Below, in pieces: positions 1 through 6,400 of a stretch of DNA of 7,294 nt. The notes under the pieces are model-generated. The model searched no databases. It was not told where the DNA came from and saw only the letters and a program-made list of their open reading frames with translations. The stretch covers positions 1-7,294 of the forward strand of contig JAEDHZ010000073.1 in NCBI GenBank assembly GCA_016292705.1, given 5' to 3'. Positions within the stretch are counted from its first letter, which is position 1. Each line of letters opens with the position of its first letter. The translations under genes and the position numbers were made by a program. The DNA is from Clostridiaceae bacterium (GTDB taxonomy: Bacteria > Bacillota > Clostridia > Oscillospirales > Acutalibacteraceae).

Positions 1-155
1 AGCGAAAGCAGCGTTTTCATTAGGGTTGATTTTCCTGCGCCGTTTTCGCCGATGATGCAAAGATAATCACCCTGATTCAGCGAAAAAGAAATGTTCTGCG
101 CAACCGGTTTTCCCTCATAGCCGACGCTGACATTCTTGAGCGAAAGCAGTTCCAT
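1..155 (-). CDS. znuC: Metal (probably zinc) ABC transporter ATP-binding protein, N-terminal part
   Basis: Only the first 51 codons are in the window; the gene runs off the left edge. The reading begins MELLSLKNVSVGYEGKPV, a typical ABC ATPase opening with an aromatic A-loop residue (Tyr13). It is followed by a complete Walker A motif GENGAGKST at residues 36-44, which binds ATP phosphates. The signature, Walker B and H-loop motifs would lie outside the window. The ATG (153-155) shares its A with the TGA stop of the upstream binding-protein gene (TGATG), and a GAGGTG Shine-Dalgarno lies inside the end of that gene, so translation is probably coupled. The family role is to power uptake of a metal ion through a membrane permease, which is expected further left. 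The ABC ATPase call is secure. The zinc assignment rests on the neighbour, and manganese or iron is possible. Confidence 0.88.
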   Translation of the reverse strand, partial: MELLSLKNVSVGYEGKPVAQNISFSLNQGDYLCIIGENGAGKSTLMKTLLS

Positions 156-1147
156 CAGTTAAGCACCTCTTTCAGAACATCAAGGTTCTTTTCCATGATT
201 GAAAGATAGCTGCTTCCGCCTGCAATCTCGTCCTCGGAAACGGACTGGCAGGAATCAAGCGTCATGATTTTTGCACCGCTCTGTGAAGCCACTGTTTGGG
301 CAACAGAGCCGTCTGAACCGTCAATGACAAGAACATAGGGAAGTCCCCTTTCCTTGACCTTTTCGGAAAGGAAAGCAACTGTTTCAAAGCTTGCCTGGGT
401 TTCCGCTGAACAGCCGGAAAAAGCAGCAAAGTATTCAAGCGAATAATCATCCGCAAGATATCTGAACGGAAAGCGGTCAGCAAAAACAAGGGTTTTTCTT
501 TTTGCGGTTCTTATTGTTTCGTCATACTGCTTTTCAAGTGCGGAAAGCTTTGCAATATATGAATCTGCGTTCATTTGATATTTCCCGCCGTTTTCCGGAT
601 CAAGGGCAACAAGTCTTTCGGCGATTGCACGGACAATTTTTTCAGCGTTTTTCAGCGATGTCCAGACATGCTCGTCCTCTTCGTGCTCATCATCGTCATC
701 GTCGTGCTCCTCTGCTTCCATTCCCTCAAGCGCTTCTTCTTCCTTCGCTTCAACAAGATCAATCAGGGAGAGAACGGAGAGATTTTTGTTATTAGCCGAT
801 TCAACGGCATCCTCTGCCCACTCATCCGACTCACCGCCTATGTCAATGAACAGATCGCAATTCTTGATTTTGAGTATATCCTCGGCTGACGGCTTATAAT
901 TATGCAAATCCACCTTGCTTTTGAGCAGTAGTTCAATGTCGGCGTCCTCACCCATAATCTCACGGCAGAAATCATACTGCGGAAAGATTGAGCAAACAAC
1001 AGAAAGATTTTTTTCATTCGTCGGCGTTGCGGTTGCGGCCGAGATTGAAGCGTTGGAGCTAACCTCTCCCTCCTTTTGAGCCGAGCAGGCGCAGAAAAAT
1101 GAAAAGAGAATAACAACAGACATCAGTATTACCAATGTTTTTTTCAT
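155..1147 (-). CDS. znuA: Zinc-type ABC transporter substrate-binding lipoprotein (ZnuA/AdcA family)
   Basis: This 330-residue protein would capture a divalent metal outside the membrane and deliver it to the ABC permease. Residues 1-20 form a lipoprotein signal peptide (MKK, hydrophobic run, FCAC), with Cys21 the likely lipidated residue. It is followed by a Ser/Ala/Thr linker to about residue 45. Family landmarks are FPQYDFCREI (55-64), DLHNYKPSAEDI with His82 as metal ligand, HVWTSLKNA with His160, and ADRFPFRYL (223-231). In the last of these, Asp224 stands where classical ZnuA has a His. The C-terminal MTLDSCQSVS region also lacks the usual His residues. Residues 144-160 form an acidic His loop (13 Asp/Glu, 3 His) typical of zinc-binding members. 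The start is supported by GAGG nine bases upstream. The length is normal. The gene overlaps the ATPase gene by one base. Zinc is favoured, but manganese cannot be excluded. Confidence 0.93.
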   Translation of the reverse strand: MKKTLVILMSVVILFSFFCACSAQKEGEVSSNASISAATATPTNEKNLSVVCSIFPQYDFCREIMGEDADIELLLKSKVDLHNYKPSAEDILKIKNCDLFIDIGGESDEWAEDAVESANNKNLSVLSLIDLVEAKEEEALEGMEAEEHDDDDDEHEEDEHVWTSLKNAEKIVRAIAERLVALDPENGGKYQMNADSYIAKLSALEKQYDETIRTAKRKTLVFADRFPFRYLADDYSLEYFAAFSGCSAETQASFETVAFLSEKVKERGLPYVLVIDGSDGSVAQTVASQSGAKIMTLDSCQSVSEDEIAGGSSYLSIMEKNLDVLKEVLN

Positions 1148-1187
1148 AATAAATTACCTCTATTTTCTAATTTACAATATTTTGAGA

Positions 1188-1242
1188 TAAAAACAGAACA
1201 GGATACCGCTCTTTGCTAAAAAAAGGCGCAGTTATCCTGTTC
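1188..1242 (-). terminator. Intrinsic terminator or attenuator hairpin between the small membrane gene and znuA
   Basis: On the minus strand the arms GAACAGGATA (1242-1233) and TATCCTGTTC (1205-1196) are perfectly complementary. The stem continues, after one bulged A, with CTGC/GCGG (one G-T wobble), giving about 14 pairs around an 18-base loop. A T-rich run TGTTTTTAT (1195-1187) follows immediately. The structure starts 8 bases after the stop of the upstream small gene. It can end transcripts coming from that gene, and from trpS if they read through. It lies only about 50 bases before znuA, where I see no convincing separate promoter, so partial readthrough is possible. Confidence 0.75.
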
Positions 1243-1249
1243 AAAAAAA

Positions 1250-1552
1250 TCAGGCTGATATTTTAATTTTGAGTGAAACAGGTGTTTCGCTTTGGGTTTT
1301 TACGGGCAGAATACGACTGAGAAAAACAAACCTTTGCTTGCTGAGAATGAAAACAAGCACAGAAAACATGGAAGTAAAGCTCAGCGTTTTAAACAGTGTC
1401 TGCGCAAAATTGACAACGGCGCAGGCAGCACAGCCCCTTTCCGGACAAAGGTGAAAATGGTTCGGATAGACCGAAAGGGAAAAGACAAACGCAAAAGAAC
1501 AAAGCATTGAAACAACAACAATCAATGCAAAAAGCTTTTTCAACTTTTTCAT
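1250..1552 (-). CDS. Small two-helix membrane protein with a His/Cys cluster, possibly metal-linked
   Basis: This 100-residue protein has no name I can give with confidence. Residues 1-6 are basic (MKKLKK). Residues 7-28 form a hydrophobic helix that could be a signal anchor. A short loop then carries H32-x-H34-x-C36-PERG-C41-AA-C44, a compact His/Cys cluster suited to binding a metal. Residues about 55-72 form a second hydrophobic segment, and the tail is basic and hydrophilic. With the N-terminus inside, the cluster would face outward. The gene follows a strong promoter (1582-1610), has only a weak Shine-Dalgarno (AAAGG about 14 bases upstream), and precedes the zinc-uptake genes. My recollection is that similar small Cys/His membrane proteins occur beside zinc transporters in Clostridia; a role in zinc handling is inference. 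Overlapping open frames on the plus strand lack comparable signals. Confidence 0.72.
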   Translation of the reverse strand: MKKLKKLFALIVVVSMLCSFAFVFSLSVYPNHFHLCPERGCAACAVVNFAQTLFKTLSFTSMFSVLVFILSKQRFVFLSRILPVKTQSETPVSLKIKISA

Positions 1553-1581
1553 TCTTTTCGCCTGCCTTTCGTATTTGTTTC

Positions 1582-1610
1582 AGTATAGCACGAACACAGC
1601 GTAATGTCAA
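1582..1610 (-). promoter_or_regulatory. Sigma-70/sigma-A promoter for the small membrane protein gene
   Basis: On the minus strand there is a perfect -35 TTGACA (1610-1605), a 17-base spacer, and a -10 TATACT (1587-1582) one base from consensus. It lies about 30 bases before the start codon of the 100-residue protein and just after the trpS stop, pointing toward the zinc-uptake genes. No clear zinc-repressor palindrome was found over it. Confidence 0.85.
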
Positions 1611-1628
1611 TTTTAAATCATAACCACA

Positions 1629-2642
1629 TTATTTCGGCAAAACAAAACCGACTTTTTTCATAACCTTGTTAAGCGTCCGGTCGGCAATTGAAGAGGCCCT
1701 TTGGGCACCCTTTGCCGCAACATCAAGCAAATAAGCCTTGTCACCCATATAACGGTCAAAGCGTTCACGAACGGGGCGCAGTTCTTCAACAACAGCTTCC
1801 GCAACAGCGGCCTTGAACTCGCCGTAGCCCTTGCCTTCAAAATCCGCAGCAATTCTGTCGTAATCAAGGCCGGTGCAGCAGGAATAAATCGACATAAGGT
1901 TGTTCACACCGTCCCTGCCCTCGCCGTAGCAGACCTTTCCCTCGCAGTCGGTAACAGCGCTCTTGATCTTTTTGACGATAACATCCGGCGTATCAAAAAC
2001 CGAAACATAGCTTTTCGGGTTCGGATCGGATTTGCTCATCTTCTTTGTCGGATCCTGGAGCGACATTACCTTTGCACCCTGCTTTCCGATGTATGGTTCC
2101 GGAACGGTAAATGTCGGCGAATATATTGTGTTGAACCGGTTTGCAATGTCACGGGCAATTTCGAGGTGCTGCTTCTGGTCAATTCCCACAGGAACAAGGT
2201 CAGCCTGATAAAGGAGAATATCGGCAGCCATGAGAACCGGGTATGAAAACAAACCGACATTAACATTGTCTGCGTGTGCCTTGGACTTGTCCTTGAACTG
2301 CGTCATGCGGCTCATTTCGCCAAACTGAGTATAGCAGTTGAGTATCCACGCAAGCTGGGAATGTGCCGGAACATGGCTTTGAATGAAAACAATGCTCTTT
2401 TCCGGATCAAGACCGATTGCGAGAAGAAGGGCAAGAACTTCGGTAATCTGCTTTCTGAATTTTGCAGGCTCCTGTCTGACGGTGATTGCGTGCAAATCTG
2501 CAACGGCAAAAGCGGAATCAAAATCCTCTGAAAGTGTTTTCCAATTTTTGAGCGCACCAAGGTAGTTGCCGAGTGTCGGAATTCCGGACGGCTGAATGCA
2601 ACTCAGTATTCTCTTTCTCTTTTCGGGGGCATTGTTTTCCAT
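1629..2642 (-). CDS. trpS: Tryptophan--tRNA ligase
   Basis: This is a cytoplasmic class I aminoacyl-tRNA synthetase that charges tRNA-Trp with tryptophan using ATP. The 337-residue length matches bacterial TrpS. Visible family motifs are CIQPSGIPTLGNYLGALKNW (15-34), holding the HIGH-equivalent TLGN at 23-26; the VPVGIDQKQHLEIARDIA block (150-167); and KMSKS at 201-205 in the context DPTKKMSKSDPN. The C-terminal anticodon-binding helices (ELRPVRERFDRYM, 287-299) are also present. The ATG at 2642 is preceded by an AGGAAAG Shine-Dalgarno. A promoter at 2691-2719 leaves a leader of only about 40 bases, too short for a T-box riboswitch. No hairpin follows the TAA stop, so transcripts may run into the next small gene and end at the 1188-1242 hairpin. 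Nothing is truncated or unusual. Confidence 0.98.
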   Translation of the reverse strand: MENNAPEKRKRILSCIQPSGIPTLGNYLGALKNWKTLSEDFDSAFAVADLHAITVRQEPAKFRKQITEVLALLLAIGLDPEKSIVFIQSHVPAHSQLAWILNCYTQFGEMSRMTQFKDKSKAHADNVNVGLFSYPVLMAADILLYQADLVPVGIDQKQHLEIARDIANRFNTIYSPTFTVPEPYIGKQGAKVMSLQDPTKKMSKSDPNPKSYVSVFDTPDVIVKKIKSAVTDCEGKVCYGEGRDGVNNLMSIYSCCTGLDYDRIAADFEGKGYGEFKAAVAEAVVEELRPVRERFDRYMGDKAYLLDVAAKGAQRASSIADRTLNKVMKKVGFVLPK

Positions 2643-2690
2643 TATTTCTCTTTCCTTTCGGAGTGTATTTTCAAAAGTGTCACTTATTTT

Positions 2691-2719
2691 ATAATATCAC
2701 TTTTTTTAATGTGTCGCAA
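2691..2719 (-). promoter_or_regulatory. Probable promoter of trpS
   Basis: On the minus strand a TTGCGA (2719-2714) is followed after 17 bases by TATTAT (2696-2691), four and five matches respectively to the sigma-A consensus. The start codon of trpS is about 48 bases beyond the -10 element. The Shine-Dalgarno AGGAAAG lies between. Spacing and position are right, and the -35 is imperfect. Confidence 0.6.
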
Positions 2720-2758
2720 GGGTTCTTTGCATATTACGACAAAAAAGCTCTGTTTTTT

Positions 2759-2880
2759 CTTTCAACATCAATGTTGAAAATCTTTTCTTCACTTTCAACA
2801 CGGCTTATATTTGGAAAATAATAGTAATTTGCTATACTTCCCAACATTTTCAACATAGTTTTCCACACCGGTGTTGAAAA
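2759..2880. repeat. Cluster of six DnaA-box-like nonamers (possible replication origin or DnaA-regulated region)
   Basis: Nonamers of the form (T/C)TTTC(A/C)ACA occur at 2759-2767 (+), 2772-2780 (-), 2792-2800 (+), 2847-2855 (+), 2859-2867 (+) and 2872-2880 (-). The copy at 2859-2867, TTTTCCACA, differs by one base from the common bacterial DnaA box TTATCCACA; the others read TTTTCAACA or CTTTCAACA. Two pairs form inverted repeats, around 2768-2771 and around 2868-2871 (ACCGGT core). The repeats themselves are certain. DnaA binding is inferred from resemblance and from the AT-rich flank and divergent genes. Another dimeric regulator's operator array would look similar. Confidence 0.6.
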
Positions 2881-2896
2881 CCATGTTAACTACAAA

Positions 2897-2908
2897 CAAT
2901 TATAATTG
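2897..2908. repeat. Perfect 12-base palindrome CAATTATAATTG
   Basis: The sequence equals its own reverse complement. It lies 17 bases right of the nonamer cluster in AT-rich DNA. It could be an operator half-site pair or simply AT-rich chance; no regulator can be named. Confidence 0.4.
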
Positions 2909-2993
2909 AAACGATTTGACGAAAATTTATTTTTCATGCTCTTTCAGAGATTACCACCTTTTCACTTTTTAATGTAAACCACATGCAGAATAT

Positions 2994-3002
2994 TGTTATT
3001 AT
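2994..3002 (+). promoter_or_regulatory. Possible extended -10 promoter element for the 88-residue gene
   Basis: TGTTATTAT matches an extended -10 (TG, one base, TATTAT). It lies about 84 bases before the start codon at 3086. No good -35 is seen 17 bases upstream, so this is tentative. Confidence 0.3.
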
Positions 3003-3085
3003 TACTGTGCACAATAAATAAAACAAACAAAGTGAACGCCCGTTGCGCTTTTTTGGCGTTTGCTCAAAAAAAGGAGCGGTATTCA

Positions 3086-3352
3086 ATGATAAAAGGGGTT
3101 AATCGCCAGGTTGTTGAAGTCAACGAGACTCAGTGTGAGTATTTTGAAAAAATAATGTTTTTTATAAAACCTGAATATGCTACTGTTAGTGAGGGAAAAA
3201 TCCGGGAACGGGCAGGCATGATTGCGGAGGCCTCCACCCTGCCCCCGCCGACAAAACTCAGACGCAACCGTTATTCCGAAGTCATAAGGCTTGTTTTTTC
3301 TGCCCTCTGCGGCGCTGCAATTGCAGTTGTGATACTGAAGCTGTTGATGTGA
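3086..3352 (+). CDS. Small tail-anchored membrane protein of unknown function
   Basis: This 88-residue product starts MIKGVNRQVVEVNETQCEYF. The ATG at 3086 was chosen because AAGGAG lies about nine bases upstream; an in-frame start at 2993 would add 31 residues with no ribosome binding site. Residues 1-62 are hydrophilic, with VVEVNETQCEYFEKIMFFIKPEY (9-31) as the conserved-looking block and a Pro-rich, basic stretch (LPPPTKLRRNR, 52-62). Residues 67-87 form one hydrophobic helix reaching the C-terminus (VIRLVFSALCGAAIAVVILKLLM). The basic residues before the helix predict that the N-terminal part is in the cytoplasm, as in a tail-anchored protein. I have an impression of similar VE-N-T-x-x-YFE small proteins in Oscillospirales, but no assigned function. 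It stands alone, divergent from trpS and ended by the terminator at 3429-3450. Confidence 0.8.
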   Translation: MIKGVNRQVVEVNETQCEYFEKIMFFIKPEYATVSEGKIRERAGMIAEASTLPPPTKLRRNRYSEVIRLVFSALCGAAIAVVILKLLM

Positions 3353-3420
3353 AAAACCACACACAGCTACAATATTGAGCGCATAAGTATACCTTTGACT
3401 TCCTTGACACTATTGTGCAT

Positions 3421-3464
3421 AACAAAAGCCCCGGCTCTTTCGAGCCGGGGTGATTTTGTTTGTG
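3421..3464. terminator. Strong bidirectional intrinsic terminator
   Basis: Perfect 9-pair GC-rich stem CCCCGGCTC (3429-3437) and GAGCCGGGG (3442-3450) with a four-base loop (TTTC on plus, GAAA on minus). On plus it is followed by TGATTTTGTTTG; on minus by CTTTTGTT. It lies between convergent genes (stops at 3352 and 3493) and can serve both. Confidence 0.93.
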
Positions 3465-3492
3465 AACCGTGAGCAACTTACAATGTTTTCAC

Positions 3493-6400
3493 TCAGCGGA
3501 AGATGCCGAAGATCTTCTGGAAGAACGCCTTGATCTTTGCAAGGAGTCTCTGGAACCAGTTGAGTGATTCCTCAGCTTCTTGTTCTGCATCGTGATATTC
3601 ATCGTGTGTACCGACTGTTTCAAGCCATACGCCAGTCAGACTTTCCATAACCTCTGCGATGCCTGCGTATGCGCAGTGCTTGTTGGATGAGAGAGCCTTC
3701 AGGACATCATCAAAGATCTGGTTGATCTTGACAACATCGCCGCGTACTGCAGAGTCGATTGTGATGCCCATTCCGAGAGCCTGGAGAATGGAAGCAACAA
3801 TGATGTCAGGTACATTGTAATTCGAGCAGGTATCGAACATCTTGTTGATGCCGTATCTTACTGTCTGCTGCATTCCGCTCTGGAGTTCAAAGACATCGGT
3901 AAGCCACTGAACAAGAGCTTCTCTGTTGTGGGCGTCACCAAACATCTCAAGAGCCCAGGTAAGGATGAGGGTGAGGGTATCGCCCTTATCAGCAACAATG
4001 TAGGTCTGAGTATTCTTGTTGGTGTAGGTCTCGTAACCGGTCGGATAGTTGTCGATGTACGGATACGGATCAACAGGAATTGAGAAGGAGTTTGCAGCCT
4101 TTGTGCGTGAAGTTGCAATCTGCTTCGTTGTTTCGCCGCCGAGTTCGGCAAGCTTATAGAAGTTGATTTCCGGAATCTTGAAGTCATACTTGTTACCCGC
4201 AACGAAGATGTTGAAGTTAATGTTATGAAGAATCTTTTCAAGTTTGATTTCGCCGATGAAGTCAATCTTGTAAACCTCTGCAATAACTTCAAGAACTGCA
4301 TAGATGGGAGCAAGGATATTTCTTACTGCCAGATAGAGGCCTTCATTGGAGAGGAAGTATCCAAGATTCGGAAGAACTCCGAGAAGGGTATCAACAGGCT
4401 TGTTCAGGAGCTTCTCAGCGAAGAAGCCGATTCTCTCAAGAACATAGCCGAGAACCTTTTCGTTGTCGTTGCCGACATAGCTCTTGTATTCAGCAAGAGT
4501 CTTGACCTGTTCGGAAGCAAGGCCAAAGGCTTCGAGTATCGGGATGATGCCGTAGTCATAGCCGTTGCTGCCGCCGATATTGACGATGTCAAGTACTTTA
4601 AGCACTGAATTCTCTCCTGCAAGTAAGAGCTTGAGTACCGGACCGAGAGGTGTAACAATCTGAGCGATTGTCTTCAGGAAGCCCTGAACATCGCCGTCCT
4701 TGAAGCCCCACTTGGTTCCCGCAAAGGATCCTACCTTGCTCCATTCGCCTGCTGCGTTAAGCTTGTTGCGAAGAACGGTGGAGGTTGTTGCCTTTGCATA
4801 GCCCGTGGCTGTGAGGTCAATACCTACGCAGCTGTCGTCAATATGCTTGTCGTCAATCTTGATGTCAAGGTCCTTAACAACCTCAAGGATCGGGCCGACG
4901 CTGTCGCTGCCAAGGAGCGGAACAAGCTTGTCGAGGAGGGTATTGATAAGGTCATTAGTAATGTACTTCTTAGTAATGAATTCCTTGAAGGTACCCATGC
5001 CTGCCTTTACGAGGATGCTGTTGATAAGCTCATCAAGGTTTGCAGCGATTACATCTGCGTTAGCCTTGGTAAGAGTGAAGTAGGTTCTGTAGTCAACGCC
5101 TGTCGGACGGATATCTCTGTTCTGGATCGGGATGTAAGAAACCTTACCGCCGCCGAGAAGCGAGATGAGGATATCGATAATCTTTGACGGATCCTTAATG
5201 ATTGCATCAATGAGTGAATCAATAGGTTCGCCGAAGCCGTCTTCCTTGCCGAGTGCCTTGCGAAGTGCATTAACATTATCCTCAGTGATTATGAGGTTAA
5301 GAAGCATTACGAAGGTATCAGCTTTGTCGCCTACAACATTTACATAGTCAGTACTGAAGGTCTTAGCATTGCCGTCTGAACCGAGAGTTACATAAGCCTT
5401 ATTCTTTTCAGATACGGAGACCTTTGAAAGACCTGTATAGAGATCATATTCGTTGCTCATTGCCGAATTGCTTATGTCAGCGATAAGATCCGAATTGGTG
5501 TCAGCAGCCGCCTTGGATGCAAGCTTGAGCCAGTCAAGGTCGAGCTTGATGCCGAGTGCATTGCCGTTGACTGCGATACCGCCGAGAACATTGTTAAGCA
5601 GTTCAGCGAGTTCTGTGCCCTTGAGGGTGAACTGGATTCCTGCGCCAACGCCCGGATGCATCTTGCCAAGGTAGGTCTCAACAATCTGAGCGCCTTCAAC
5701 GCCGATGTTGTTGAGGTTGATGTTGATTGCGATCGGGAAGATCGGGTCAACAAGCTTGATGAGGCTGTTGATCGGAGCAATCAGGTTCTGAACCATTACC
5801 TCGATATTGTCGGTGCCGATAACATATCCGATGTTTGCGAGCATGCTCAATACATTTGCAATCGGCTTGTCAAGGATTTCATCAACTCTGTCAAGAAGAG
5901 TCTTGAGAACCGGATAAAGGGTATTGTTGTGGTTTGCCTTGACGGCAGCAATGTATTCGTCCTGAGTGATAGGCGTTGCGCCGAGCATCTCAAGGAGCGG
6001 TACAATTGCGTAGTTGTAACCATTACCACCCATTATTGCAATTTCTTCAAAAGCAGCAATGTATTTACCACTGTGAACGCCAAATCCTTCAAAATCAACT
6101 CTCTCTGTTCCACCCATAAGGATGAGAGCAAGGATATCTGAAAGCGGCTGAACAAGGTCGGAAACAAGCTTCAGAAGATCGTTCGTAGTCTTGATTCCGA
6201 ATGCATACGGAACAGCTTCGCGGATTGCGTTGCCGTCTTCGTCCGTTTCGCCGGTCTCTTCACTGTGAGCCGTCCATACGTCTGCCCATGTGAGTGTCTC
6301 AAGAGTAACCTTGTCTGCCGCTGCCTTGCCTTCGTTAACAATGGCAACAGAGCTTGTGATGTACTGCTTGAGAAGGCTTCCGAATGGAGCTGCAGCAAAG

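Larger units (their letters stand above)
2643..3085. other. AT-rich divergent intergenic region between trpS and the 88-residue gene
   Basis: This 443-base stretch has no convincing gene. It holds the trpS leader and promoter (left), the nonamer cluster (2759-2880), a 12-base perfect palindrome (2897-2908), and the leader of the rightward 88-residue gene. That leader includes a small inverted repeat (AACGCC 3035-3040, GGCGTT 3055-3060) upstream of the Shine-Dalgarno. The segment 2881-3030 is markedly AT-rich. The plus-strand open frame from 2573 to 2821 overlaps trpS and has no ribosome binding site worth noting. Confidence 0.85.

Noticed and set aside
1553..1628. A zinc-repressor (Zur/Fur-type) operator over the promoter at 1582-1610
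   Set aside because: No convincing palindrome of the Zur or Fur type could be found there by eye, although such control would be expected for a zinc locus.
1701..2246. 181-codon open frame on the plus strand opposite trpS
   Set aside because: It lies wholly inside the unmistakable trpS gene, has no Shine-Dalgarno or promoter, and its translation has no domain-like character; it is a codon-bias shadow.
3008..3419. Inverted 9-mers TGCACAATA (3008-3016) and TATTGTGCA (3411-3419) flanking the 88-residue gene, suggesting a small mobile element
   Set aside because: The arms are short and imperfect beyond nine bases, no target duplication is seen, and the product is not a transposase; chance is the simpler explanation.
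3404..3430. TTGACA at 3404-3409 as a plus-strand promoter
   Set aside because: No -10 follows at 16-18 bases; the sequence there is the terminator stem.
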